Origin: Streptomyces sp. TP-A0356
GTDB lineage: Bacteria > Actinomycetota > Actinomycetes > Streptomycetales > Streptomycetaceae
Direction of reading: 5' to 3'
DNA length: 64,000 nt
Assembly (NCBI RefSeq): GCF_001417775.1
Contig: NZ_BBZJ01000035.1
Coordinates: 1 to 64,000, forward strand
Under the pieces are notes generated by a model that had not been told where the DNA came from, did no database searches, and saw only the letters and a list, made by a program, of their open reading frames with translations. The translations under genes were made by a program, and so were the position numbers. Positions 1 through 8,755 of this stretch are shown piece after piece. The number at the start of each line of letters is the position of its first letter. Positions within the stretch are counted from its first letter, which is position 1.

Positions 1-1302
1 TTGCGGCTTGTCGACCTGAAGCCTGATCACTTTGGTGAGAGATCCGTCCCAGCACAACAGGTCCGGACTGATGGACACAGGATCTGCCAGGCACGGGTCG
101 AGACGTGTGTAGTCGTCGTCCGAGCAGGCGTAGGCGTCGCCGCGTGAGCCGAAAGTCGAGCCACCCGTGCATGTCCCGTGGCGCACGGCGGCGACTCGGA
201 CGCCCGGCGCCGGACCGCCGCTGCTGTTTCCAATGCCCCATGGCGAGAAGGTGAGCACCTTCGTGGCGGCCGACGCATCGGACGCCGTCCGAGCGCCACG
301 GGCCGTGGCGTGGGTAGTGGGGTGTGCCCCGGCACGGCTCCGCGTGCCGGCCGCCGTGACTTCGTACGAGGCTATTGCCGTCCCGCCCGCAATCAGCAGC
401 GCAACCGCTGTGACGAGCGGCCACACGCGCCTCTTTCGGGCCACCGACGCGTCGGAGTGCGTGTGTCTCATGGACGCCGCCGTGTACGGGGCAGTGGGCT
501 CGTCATCACGCTCGAGCAGCCCGACGAGGCTCGCGGCCGGGGGCCGTTCGGCGGGGTTCTTGCGGACGGCCGCGTGCACGGCGGTTCTGAGCTGGATGGG
601 CAGACCGTCAAGATCCGGCGCGGTGTTCAGCACGCGGTACATCACCGCGTCCGCGGGCCCAGTGCCGAACGGCGGTCGGCCGGTCGCGGCATGAGTCACC
701 GTCAGCGCCCAGGAGAAGACGTCTGCCGGCTGGCCGGCTTGACCGAGTACCTGCTCGGGCGCCAGATAGCCCGGAGTGCCCACGACCATGCCCGTGCGTG
801 TGAGCGCGGTGGCGTCCGCGATCTGGGCAATGCCGAAGTCGATGACCTTGGGGCCGTCGGGACCCAGTAGTACGTTGGACGGCTTCAGATCGCGGTGGGC
901 TACGCCCGCCGCGTGGATGTCGGCCAGCGCCACCGCGAGAGACCGAGCCAGCGACAGGACCTCTTCCGTCGGCAGCGGTCCCTCCGCGATGCGGTCAGCC
1001 AGCGACGGGCCGTCGACATACTCCGTGACGAGGTAGGGCCGGTCACCGTCGGTGCCCGCCTCCAGCACCTGGACGGTGTGGGGTCCCTCGACAGCGCGGA
1101 CTGCGCTCACTTCCCGCGCGAACCGGCTTCGAAAGCCGGGGTCGTCGGCAAGCTCGGGACGCATGATCTTGAGCGCTACGAGGGTTCCGCCAGGAGCCTC
1201 CGCCAAGTGAACGACGCCCATGCCGCCGGCTCCCAGGCGGCCCCGGATCACGTAATCCCCGAACATCTCCGGGTCAGCGGTCACGGGCCGTGCTTCGGTC
1301 AC
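1..1302 (-). CDS. Ser/Thr protein kinase, membrane-anchored (3' end beyond window)
   Basis: PASTA-less Hanks-type kinase, 434 residues visible, reading off the left edge. Start is GTG at 1302. Kinase domain spans about residues 14-270: glycine loop GAGGMG at 24-29, catalytic Lys45 (VALK), HRD at 136-138, DFG at 155-157 and APE at 181-183, so it should be active. One transmembrane helix lies at about 293-315, giving a cytosolic kinase and an outside C-terminal sensor region (from 316) that contains cysteines and is incomplete here. The substrate is not visible. No obvious operon partner in the window; the next gene on this strand starts 158 bp upstream of its start. Confidence 0.93.
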   Translation of the reverse strand, partial: MTEARPVTADPEMFGDYVIRGRLGAGGMGVVHLAEAPGGTLVALKIMRPELADDPGFRSRFAREVSAVRAVEGPHTVQVLEAGTDGDRPYLVTEYVDGPSLADRIAEGPLPTEEVLSLARSLAVALADIHAAGVAHRDLKPSNVLLGPDGPKVIDFGIAQIADATALTRTGMVVGTPGYLAPEQVLGQAGQPADVFSWALTVTHAATGRPPFGTGPADAVMYRVLNTAPDLDGLPIQLRTAVHAAVRKNPAERPPAASLVGLLERDDEPTAPYTAASMRHTHSDASVARKRRVWPLVTAVALLIAGGTAIASYEVTAAGTRSRAGAHPTTHATARGARTASDASAATKVLTFSPWGIGNSSGGPAPGVRVAAVRHGTCTGGSTFGSRGDAYACSDDDYTRLDPCLADPVSISPDLLCWDGSLTKVIRLQVDKPQ

Positions 1303-1459
1303 AGATGATCTCCCGTCGGTGTCTTGCCGCCGGGGCGGCAATCGCCCACGTCGAGTCGCGTTATCACTTGCGAAGGTGACGCATAAGCGCGACCACAATG
1401 AATGCGGTATGTCCGAGCCCTGTCTGCGCCGTCATGAGGCGGCCCCGGGCGAAGCCCGA

Positions 1460-2680
1460 TCAGCGACCGGCGAAGTGTGCGGCGGCCGTGGCGGACACGC
1501 GCAGGACGTAGAGGCACCACACTTGAATGGCGACGACGATCAGAGAGACGAGCGGCTGACCAGGCACCGGCATGGCGTACCGGGCGAAGAACTCACCGTA
1601 GTGGACTTGGACCGCCATGAAGGCGGCTGCCTCCTGCGCCAGAGAGAGCACGACGAGCCAGCTCAGCAGGGCGCGCGCCCACAGGGCACCGCGCAGCGCA
1701 CCGGGAACACATGCCGCCAGCGCCAGTGCGGTTGTCCAGGACAGCAGGATGCCCAGTCCGATGGAGGGCCGGTTCCCGAGCGAGCCCGACGAGTCAGCGG
1801 CAAGAACGGCTCCGAGAACAGCCGTGGAGCCGGCACGAGACACCAAGGTGAGTGCGGCGACGAGAGCGACGAGCATGGCCAGTACCACCACACTCGCCGG
1901 GCTCCCATGGGCGGTGGCGACGGCGGCCTGCTGAGCGACGGGGTGACGTGGCCGCCGGGCATCCCGGTTGAAGGGCAGCACGGCGGCCCCCAGGCCAAGG
2001 ACCAGTGCATCGACTGCCAAGGCCGTGCCCCTGAGAGCTGTGGCGTCTTCTCCGAATACGCCGATCATCCCGGCGGCTCCCGCGAGCGCGAGGACCACCC
2101 CGAGGACGAACAGAACGGCCTGCGCCCACTGGACTCCCACGTGGATGACGACGCCGAGCGTTGCCACACAAGCGGCGATCAGCAAAAGTGCGCCACCGAA
2201 AGGGCTCAACCCGAAGACGGCCAGAGCGATGAGATAAGCGGCGAACGCCATGCCGTGACGTGCTTCCGGTATCCGCCAACTCGCGGAAAGCACCGACGCG
2301 GACGGGGGAGGAGGGTAGGCCGGTGGTCGCGGAACACCGCCCGGGCCAAGAGGTGCCGACTGCGATGCGACGCCCATCCGTGCTGCTGGCTTCGGCAACG
2401 GGATTGCGGCTACGGGAGTACCGCCCGCCGCGATGTCGCGCCAGAGACTCCCTGTTGCGCCAGCACGTACGGCATCACGCAACAGCGGATCGCCGGCGAG
2501 CGCCTGTTCCAGCGCCGTCAGAAGGCGTCGCCGGGTGCCGGCGCTTGGACCGGCGTTCCACTCGGCCCACCGCCTCATGATCTCGCCGTGCCGCCGAGCG
2601 ACGTCGTCGGGCACGCGCACACCCTCAGGATCTCTGGTCAATGCGGTGAGCAATCTGTCGGCCAGGACGTTGGCATACAT
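1460..2680 (-). CDS. Multi-pass membrane protein with N-terminal helical domain
   Basis: About 406 residues. The start is taken at ATG 2680 because AGGGAAG lies about 7 bases upstream; GTG 2698 in the same frame is possible. Residues about 1-75 form a soluble helical domain closely resembling the N-terminus of the protein encoded at 2775-3125. A Pro-rich linker (about 100-125) follows, then roughly eight hydrophobic helices to the C-terminus. I do not recognise a transporter or enzyme motif. The shared domain and strand suggest it works with the upstream neighbour, possibly as a membrane-bound effector or sensor, but that is inference. Confidence 0.7.
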   Translation of the reverse strand: MYANVLADRLLTALTRDPEGVRVPDDVARRHGEIMRRWAEWNAGPSAGTRRRLLTALEQALAGDPLLRDAVRAGATGSLWRDIAAGGTPVAAIPLPKPAARMGVASQSAPLGPGGVPRPPAYPPPPSASVLSASWRIPEARHGMAFAAYLIALAVFGLSPFGGALLLIAACVATLGVVIHVGVQWAQAVLFVLGVVLALAGAAGMIGVFGEDATALRGTALAVDALVLGLGAAVLPFNRDARRPRHPVAQQAAVATAHGSPASVVVLAMLVALVAALTLVSRAGSTAVLGAVLAADSSGSLGNRPSIGLGILLSWTTALALAACVPGALRGALWARALLSWLVVLSLAQEAAAFMAVQVHYGEFFARYAMPVPGQPLVSLIVVAIQVWCLYVLRVSATAAAHFAGR

Positions 2681-2774
2681 CGCAGACTTCCCTGTCACCC
2701 TGCATGTTGAGGAGCGGCGCGGAACGGAACTCGGAGCACTTTGAGGACCAGCACGGCGGCGCTCACCGCGGCGG

Positions 2775-3125
2775 TCAATCGTGTGGGGTGAAGGCAGTGG
2801 GCGGAGGTTCGGTGGGTCGAGGTCGCACTGGCGTCATGTGCACAGGCTCGGCAGAATCGGGCTCCACGGCACGGTGCTTCTCCTCTCTGGTCAATGCCCA
2901 GGCCCAGGTGCGCAGTTCCGGGTCCCTGCCCAGTGCCTCGTCCAGGGCCACACGGAGGGCCGTAGCTCGTTCCAGTCGGGCGGGATGCTCACGCCAGGAC
3001 TGCCAGGCGTGTTGCAGGCCGGCGTGCCGGTCCAACAGGTCACATGGGATCGCTTCGTTGTGCAAGGAGGCCGGCCCGATGGACAGTGCGGCCATGACGC
3101 GACGGGCCAAGTCGGACGTCTGCAC
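2775..3125 (-). CDS. Small protein sharing the N-terminal domain of its neighbour
   Basis: 116 residues from GTG 3125, with GAGAGGA about 9 bases upstream. Residues 1-80 align by eye with residues 1-75 of the downstream membrane protein: both have an LA-R-(hydrophobic) start, an RH..WW-type centre (LDRHAGLQHAWQSW against VARRHGEIMRRWAEW) and end in (L/A)..DEAL..DPELR-like sequence. The rest is Pro-rich and polar with no membrane segment. It therefore looks like the soluble single-domain version of the neighbour. Function unknown. Confidence 0.6.
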   Translation of the reverse strand: MQTSDLARRVMAALSIGPASLHNEAIPCDLLDRHAGLQHAWQSWREHPARLERATALRVALDEALGRDPELRTWAWALTREEKHRAVEPDSAEPVHMTPVRPRPTEPPPTAFTPHD

Positions 3126-3490
3126 GACGGTGGTCCTCTCGGGGCAGGGGCAAGGAAGGGAGCGACTGCGAAGGGGCGTGTTCCACAGTCAATTGGTAAG
3201 CCATTCAGCAACGTGCCGCCATGGGCGCGCTGTCCCCGGTTTCGGGGACAGGGTGGCAGTCCGAGCCGATTCCGGGGCTCCCGAACGGACGGTGCGCTAC
3301 CGACGAAATGCCACTCGCAAGGTGTTGCGACGGCGGCCGGAGATCGAGCGGGAGACGGCCGTCGGCTGAGGAGGAGGGTCAGCCGGGATACGGCCGAAAG
3401 GGATGGCAGGGCGGTAATCCCGAACGGCGTCCTCGCCTCCAGCTGGTTCCCCATCTGGGAACCAGCACGGACCACCTGGGCCGACGACGC
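3126..3490. other. Gap of about 365 bp without a supported gene
   Basis: Reading frames here are short and unlike any family I know. The gap separates the small protein from the end of the histidine kinase gene, all on the minus strand, so it probably holds the promoter of the 2775-3125 gene and the 3' region of the kinase gene. I see no convincing hairpin. Confidence 0.4.
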
Positions 3491-4720
3491 CTACGGAAGC
3501 GGAGCGCGCAGTTCCACGACGGTGCCCTCGCCGACGGCGCTGCTTACTTCCACGGTCCCGCCGATGTCGGCGATCCGACCGCGGACCGAGTGCTGCAGAC
3601 CGATGCGTTCAGGCCGCGCCGTAGGGTCGAAGCCCACTCCCTGGTCGACGACGCTCACTCGAAGGCAGCCCCGCTCCACAGCGGCGGCCAGCGTGGCCCG
3701 ATCGGTCGCGGCATGTTTGACCACGTTGGTAAGAGCTTCGTGACAGGCGGCCAGCAGCGCATCCTTGACCTCGTCGGGTACGCCGGCGAAGTGAGCCTGC
3801 GCGTCGTGTGGCACCTGTACGGAGACCTTGAGGCCCTGCCGGGTTCGTTCTTGTGCCAGCGCGTGCAGGGCGGCCGCGAAATCCGCTCCCGCGGAGCCGG
3901 CGAACAAGTTCACGCTGTCCGGTCCGTGATCGATCAGCCATCGTAGCCAGCCGGCCTCTGCGCGCACTTGGTTGCGCATCCACGTATCGGAGACCCAGCG
4001 CCCCTGCGCCAGCGTCTCCAGAGTCTGCAACACCCGGTCGTGCAGCAGCCGGGCCTGTTTGGTGCGCTCCTCCACGACGGCGCCCGAGCGCGCCAGTTCC
4101 ACGGTCACGGCCCGGGAGGCGTCCAGTTCCGCACCCATTCGCCGGAGTTCCCGTACCACCAGCCAGGTCACGGGCCCGATCCCGAGATAACTACCCGCAT
4201 TGGGCACCGCGTTCCACCATGGCTGTCCACTTGCGAGATGGTCGGACACGAGATACACGACGGCCAAGCAGCCCGACGCCGCGCACACCCGCCACGCCTC
4301 GCGCAGCAACAATCCGCAGGCACAGGAAGCGACCAAGCTGTAGGGATAGGCGAAGAAGCCCCATGTATGGATCTCCGGCCCCGCAACCAGTGCCGCGTTG
4401 ACGGACAGAGCAGCGCAGCTCACCGCCGTGTCGATCCCCCCTACCCAGTCCGGCAGACGACCGCCGTGCCTGACCCCGATCAATGCCAGCGCTGCCGACT
4501 CGGCCAGGAGGGCCGCTGCCAGTGCCGCGGCCAAAGGCGGCATCACACCTTCCCGTAACCCCGTACCCAGCGCGACGGCGACATTGAGCAGGGCCGCGCC
4601 GCGAGTCGCCAAGAGAGCGCGGCCCTCGAGGCGCGCCACGCGTCGGCTCGCGTCCCCCAAACGGATCGTATGACTGGCTTGCCATGGCTCTGCACCGGCC
4701 CACCCGCGCTCGCGCGGCAC
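3491..4720 (-). CDS. Sensor histidine kinase, NarL/DegS type
   Basis: 409 residues from GTG 4720. About six hydrophobic helices fill residues 35-190. They are followed by a HisKA_3-like phosphoacceptor segment (LLHDRVLQ, His227) and a HATPase_c domain with N-box Asn332 (EALTNVVKHA) and G-box DQGVGF at 359-364. It lies 13 bp downstream of the response regulator gene on the same strand and is surely its partner. Codon 55 is a TTA leucine (bases 4558-4556), rare in Streptomyces, which implies translation depends on the bldA tRNA and so on growth phase. The stimulus is unknown; the only nearby target candidate is the divergent ABC importer operon starting at 5860. Confidence 0.9.
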   Translation of the reverse strand: MPRERGWAGAEPWQASHTIRLGDASRRVARLEGRALLATRGAALLNVAVALGTGLREGVMPPLAAALAAALLAESAALALIGVRHGGRLPDWVGGIDTAVSCAALSVNAALVAGPEIHTWGFFAYPYSLVASCACGLLLREAWRVCAASGCLAVVYLVSDHLASGQPWWNAVPNAGSYLGIGPVTWLVVRELRRMGAELDASRAVTVELARSGAVVEERTKQARLLHDRVLQTLETLAQGRWVSDTWMRNQVRAEAGWLRWLIDHGPDSVNLFAGSAGADFAAALHALAQERTRQGLKVSVQVPHDAQAHFAGVPDEVKDALLAACHEALTNVVKHAATDRATLAAAVERGCLRVSVVDQGVGFDPTARPERIGLQHSVRGRIADIGGTVEVSSAVGEGTVVELRAPLP

Positions 4721-4733
4721 ATCGCCGTGCGCT

Positions 4734-5375
4734 CTATTGCCGGTCAGGGCCGCCCCCCTCGAAGAGGTTGCGTGCGAACCAGACCAGTTCCGCCTTGTTG
4801 CCCAGGTGCAAGCGCGCCCGGATGCGTTTGACGTAGGTGTCCACGGTGGAGGTCTGCACGCCCATCCTCCGCGCGGTCTGCTGATGCGTCAGCCCCCGCG
4901 CGATCCAGCCAAGTGCCTCCTCCTCCCGCGCTGTGAGAGGAGAAGTTCCACCGGACGCATTGGCCCCCTTGGCGGCCGCATCGACCATCCCGGCCAGCTG
5001 CGGCGACAGATAGAACTCGCCCTCGGCGACGACGTGCACGGCGGCGCGCAGCACCTCCTCGTCACTGTCCTTGGTGACGTAACCTGACGCACCGGCGATG
5101 ATGCACGCCAGCACATCCGCAGGCCGGCTGGCCGCGGAAATCATCAACACCGATGTCTGGGCAGCGAGTCGGCGGACTTCGGCCACGGCGGGGAAATCCG
5201 TGCCCAGGTAGAGGTCGCACAAGACGATGTCCAACGATCCCGGATCCGGTAGGTCGGCCGGATCGGCGACCGTCCCCACCACTGCCACCCGCGCGTCCTC
5301 GGCCAGGATGGCTGCAAGACCTCGCCGTGCCACCGGGTGATCGTCAACAAGTCCCACCCGCACCATGCGGGACAT
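4734..5375 (-). CDS. Response regulator, NarL/LuxR family
   Basis: About 213 residues. The start is placed at ATG 5375 just before the receiver domain; ATG 5366 and GTG 5435 are also open and none has a strong ribosome-binding site. The receiver domain has the acidic pair DD at 11-12 and phosphoacceptor Asp54 (LCDLYLG). The C-terminal LuxR helix-turn-helix (about 147-205) contains the typical LTAREEEAL and TVDTYVKRIRARL signatures. It is translated before the histidine kinase in a two-gene operon, giving a complete two-component system. Its divergent position to the importer operon makes that operon a candidate target, but no shared operator was proven. Confidence 0.9.
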   Translation of the reverse strand: MSRMVRVGLVDDHPVARRGLAAILAEDARVAVVGTVADPADLPDPGSLDIVLCDLYLGTDFPAVAEVRRLAAQTSVLMISAASRPADVLACIIAGASGYVTKDSDEEVLRAAVHVVAEGEFYLSPQLAGMVDAAAKGANASGGTSPLTAREEEALGWIARGLTHQQTARRMGVQTSTVDTYVKRIRARLHLGNKAELVWFARNLFEGGGPDRQ

Positions 5376-5435
5376 TATGATGGCAAGATCACGCCAGGGA
5401 TAGACCTGGGTGCAGCATTCCAGTCGGCGGCTCAC

Positions 5436-5859
5436 GACCGTATTCTCTGGAGCCTCGACACGGGCGCGGGGGCGGGGGCGGTAAGCGGCGTCGCCCGCAG
5501 GTTTGCGGTTGCCGATACATCATCCGCTCAGGTCACAGCCTTGATGCTGGACGCGGTGGGATGCGCGGTCGCTCCCAGGGGGCGGATCCGCCGGTGGGCG
5601 TGCTCGATCACCGTTCGCGGTCGCCCGTCGGCAGCAGTGACCGCCGTGAATCACTGACCAGGCCGTAGATCCACGGCGCCAGGTACACGACGCTCGGCGG
5701 CGCATCGCCGCCTTCGCAACCCGCGAAGCTTTCCACGCCGATCACACGCTGTTCCGATCCCAGTCATCGCCCACCACATTGCCCGTAACGAACGCCATCA
5801 ACTCTTTCTAACCGTTGTTACGATCGATGAGCTCTCATGGTTAGAGGAGAAGGTGCACC
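5436..5859. promoter_or_regulatory. Divergent regulatory region with dyad upstream of the ABC importer
   Basis: Gap of 424 bp between the two-component genes and the importer. Near its right end ctaacc (5808-5813) and ggttag (5839-5844) form an inverted repeat, and inside it ATGAG-ct-CTCAT is a perfect 5-2-5 palindrome at 5827-5838. A strong ribosome-binding site (AGAGGAGAAGG, 5843-5853) precedes ATG 5860. The position close to the start fits a repressor or metalloregulator operator. The part at 5478-5720 has degraded coding-like sequence that I could not assign. Confidence 0.45.
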
Positions 5860-6921
5860 ATGGTCACATGGGCAAGCAGGAGAGTGGCGGCGTGGACGGC
5901 CGTCGCGGCCGCTGCCATGACGGTCGCGACCGCATGCGGTTCGACGACCACGTCAGGGGCGGCCGGCAGCACGGCCAAGCCGACACTCGTCCTCTACTCG
6001 GCCATGGGCTACGACCAGCCGGTGGCCGACGCCTTCCAGAAGGCGACCGGCATCCCGACCAAGGTCGTGGACGACAGCACGGGACCGCTGCTGGCGAAGG
6101 TGGCCGCGGAGAGGGCCAATCCGCAGTGGGGCCTGCTGTGGGCCGACGGTGCCGAGTGGGCGGCGGCGCTGGACAACCAGGGACAGCTGCTGAAGGGCTA
6201 CAGCCCGTCCGTCACCTTCAACGCGGCAGGCCGGGCCGCCCTGCCCAAGGACAGGAGCTACACCCCGTCCGGCGCGACCATGGCCGGCACCATCGTCTAC
6301 GACACGACCAAGACGCCGAAGCCGCCGACCTCCTGGCAGGACCTGCTGACCCCGGCCTGGAAGGGCAAGGTCGGCATGAACAACCCCGCCGTGTCCGGGC
6401 CGACCTACCCGTTCGTGGCCGGAATGATGAACAAGCTCGGCGGCGAGTCCCAGGGCAAGGACTACTACACCAAGCTCAAGGCGAACGGGCTGCACGTCTT
6501 CCAGACGAACGGCGACACGCTGCACGCGCTCGCCACCGGGCAGATCGACATCGCCCTCGTCCAGAGCTCGGCCGGCCTGGGCGCGGCCAAGAAGGTGAAC
6601 GACCCCCACCTCAGGACTGCCTTCGTCGACGGCGTCAGCCTGCTGCCGGGTGTCATGGCCATCGACGCCAAGGCGCCCGCCGCAGTGCAGGCCGAAGCGA
6701 AGAAGTTCGAGCAGTTCGTGCTCAGCCCTGCCGGACAGCAGGCCGCGAAGAACGGCAACCCGACCGGCGACTCGCTGTTCTGGCCGGTGATCCAGGGCGT
6801 CTCGCCGCTTCCGGCCGTGCCCGCGCTGTCCTCGGTGAAGTACCAGACGGTCGACCCGTACGTCTGGGGCCCGAAGGAAGCGGAGATCAACTCGTGGTTC
6901 ACCGCGAACATCGCGAAGTAG
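5860..6921 (+). CDS. ABC transporter substrate-binding lipoprotein (Fe3+/thiamine/phosphonate-type family)
   Basis: 353 residues. The signal peptide ends in a lipobox (VATAC, lipidated Cys26), so the protein is anchored outside the membrane. The body resembles the periplasmic binding proteins of the iron(III), spermidine and 2-aminoethylphosphonate group (LVLYSAMGYDQPVADAF near the start, then a WQDLL.P.WKGKV motif typical of this group). It is the first gene of the operon, followed after 4 bp by the fused permease and then the ATPase. The substrate is uncertain; the Ftr1-like downstream gene makes iron or another metal a reasonable guess. Confidence 0.88.
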   Translation: MVTWASRRVAAWTAVAAAAMTVATACGSTTTSGAAGSTAKPTLVLYSAMGYDQPVADAFQKATGIPTKVVDDSTGPLLAKVAAERANPQWGLLWADGAEWAAALDNQGQLLKGYSPSVTFNAAGRAALPKDRSYTPSGATMAGTIVYDTTKTPKPPTSWQDLLTPAWKGKVGMNNPAVSGPTYPFVAGMMNKLGGESQGKDYYTKLKANGLHVFQTNGDTLHALATGQIDIALVQSSAGLGAAKKVNDPHLRTAFVDGVSLLPGVMAIDAKAPAAVQAEAKKFEQFVLSPAGQQAAKNGNPTGDSLFWPVIQGVSPLPAVPALSSVKYQTVDPYVWGPKEAEINSWFTANIAK

Positions 6922-6925
6922 CGGC

Positions 6926-8755
6926 ATGACGACGAACAGGCTCGCCCCGGCTCTGGCGGCCGACCGGGGCCAGGGCCCTCGGGAGGCGGCCGGCCGGCCA
7001 GGGCCGAAGCGTGCAGCCCGGTCGGGGCAGCCACGGCTCGGCGGGGCCGGCCCGGCCGTGCGCGCCCTGGCGGGGCCTCTCGCCGGGGCCGCCGCCGGGC
7101 TGGTGCTGCTGGCGCCGGTGGGAGGGTTCCTGCTGGTCGCGGTCAGCCCCAGGACATTCGGCCAGGGCTCGGCGTGGTTCACCCTGGCCCCTTTCGGCTC
7201 CGCGCTGAGCGGGAGCATGCTGCGGGCGCTGCTGGACACCGCCCTCACCGGAGCGGGCGCCGCAGTGCTGGCCGCGGCGGTCGGCACCGCTCTGGCGCTG
7301 CTGCTGGGCCGGACCAAGGTCCCGGGTGACGGCCTGTGGCGGGTGGCGATCTGGGCCCTGCTGCTGGCCCCGTCCTATCTCGAGGCGCTCGGCTGGACCC
7401 GCCTCGTGGAACCGGACGGGGTCCTCACTCAGCTCCTGGGCATCGACGTCGGCTGGCTGCGTCACCTGGTGATGGGGCCGCTCGGGGTGATCTGGGTCCT
7501 CGGCAGCCGCGGCGTGCCCTTCGCCTTCTTCGCGGTCTCCGGCTCCGTCGCCGGACTCGGCCGCGACTTCGAGGACGCGGCGCGGGTGCACGGCGCGGGA
7601 ACCCGCTCCCGGCTCCGGATCACGCTCGGCATGCTCGCCCCAGGACTGTGGGCCGCCGTCGCGATCGTCTTCGCGGAGGCCATCAGCGACTACGGCGTGG
7701 CCGCGACACTCGCCGCGGACGCGCACTTCCCCATCGCCACCTACGCCCTCGCCGGCGCCGTGACCAACTTCCCCGCGGACTACCCGACGGCGGCGGCGGT
7801 CGGCTGGCTGCTGATGGTGCTGATCGTGCTGGCCATGCTGGCGCAGCGCAGGGCGACCCGCGGCCGGTCCTACGCGGTGCTGTCCGGGCGTACCCGCTTC
7901 ACGGCCCGGGTGCCTCTGAGCGGCCGACGCTCGGCGGCGGCCCTGGGTCTCGGCCTCTTCTTCCTGCTCGCGCTCGCCGTACCGGCTCTGGGGGTGGTCT
8001 CCGCCTCCATGCTCGGACCCTTCGGCACCGTGACGGCGCACAGCTTCACGCTGGACAACTACCGACAGGTCTTCCAGCAGTCCAACCTGCTCGAGCCGCT
8101 CCTGCTGTCCCTTCAACTGGCGGCCGTCACCGCGACGGCGGCGCTGATCGGCGCCGTGCTCGTGGCCCGCTTCCTCTCCCGCAGCGCTCGTACCGGGGCC
8201 GGAAGGGCGGCGGGCGTGCTGGACCTGCTCCTGCTGGGGGCCGTCGCCCTGCCCTCGATCGTGCTGGGCGCCGGCTACATCTTCACGTACAACCTGCCGC
8301 TGATGAACGTCCTGGGCATCCACCTCTACGGCACCCTGACGCTGCTGGCCATCGGTCTGCTCGCGGGCGCCCTGCCGGGGGCGTCCCGGATGCTGGCGGG
8401 TTCGTTCGCGCAGGTGCAGGACTCCATGCTCGCGGCGGCGCGGGTGCATGGCGCGGGACCGGCACGGACCTGGGCCACGACCGTCCTGCCCCTGCTGTCC
8501 CGAGGGCTGCTGTGGACGTGGCTGCTGACCTTCGGCGACCGGTTCCTGGAGCTACCGCTCGCTTCGATGCTGTATCCCCCCGGTCGGCAGCCGCTGTCGG
8601 TCGCGGTGACCAGTCTGATCGTCAACTACGACTTCGGCACCGGCACCGCCTCGCTGGTGATCGCCTGCGCGGGCGTCCTTCTCGTCATCGCCCTCGTACT
8701 TCTGACCTTCCGTCTCGTCGCCCCGTCCAGCTGGCATCGATTGGAACAACGGTGA
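6926..8755 (+). CDS. ABC transporter permease, two fused membrane domains
   Basis: 609 residues with about twelve membrane helices. Two halves each carry a BPD_transp_1 domain with an EAA-like loop (EDAARVHGAG in the first half, AAARVHGAG in the second). This FbpB/ThiP-like fusion means a single protein forms the channel dimer, as usual for iron(III) and thiamine importers. It follows the binding protein with a 4-bp gap, and its stop overlaps the GTG start of the ATPase (GTGA at 8752), which indicates translational coupling. Confidence 0.92.
   Translation: MTTNRLAPALAADRGQGPREAAGRPGPKRAARSGQPRLGGAGPAVRALAGPLAGAAAGLVLLAPVGGFLLVAVSPRTFGQGSAWFTLAPFGSALSGSMLRALLDTALTGAGAAVLAAAVGTALALLLGRTKVPGDGLWRVAIWALLLAPSYLEALGWTRLVEPDGVLTQLLGIDVGWLRHLVMGPLGVIWVLGSRGVPFAFFAVSGSVAGLGRDFEDAARVHGAGTRSRLRITLGMLAPGLWAAVAIVFAEAISDYGVAATLAADAHFPIATYALAGAVTNFPADYPTAAAVGWLLMVLIVLAMLAQRRATRGRSYAVLSGRTRFTARVPLSGRRSAAALGLGLFFLLALAVPALGVVSASMLGPFGTVTAHSFTLDNYRQVFQQSNLLEPLLLSLQLAAVTATAALIGAVLVARFLSRSARTGAGRAAGVLDLLLLGAVALPSIVLGAGYIFTYNLPLMNVLGIHLYGTLTLLAIGLLAGALPGASRMLAGSFAQVQDSMLAAARVHGAGPARTWATTVLPLLSRGLLWTWLLTFGDRFLELPLASMLYPPGRQPLSVAVTSLIVNYDFGTGTASLVIACAGVLLVIALVLLTFRLVAPSSWHRLEQR

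Noticed and set aside
5478..5720. Possible transposase remnant on the minus strand between the two-component genes and the importer
   Set aside because: The stretch VIEHAHRRIRPLGATAHPTA looks coding-like but I could not match it to a known transposase or other family.
7336..8751. Very long plus-strand open frame over the permease gene
   Set aside because: It is an Arg-rich shadow frame of the permease; only its last part (from 8752) is the ATPase gene.
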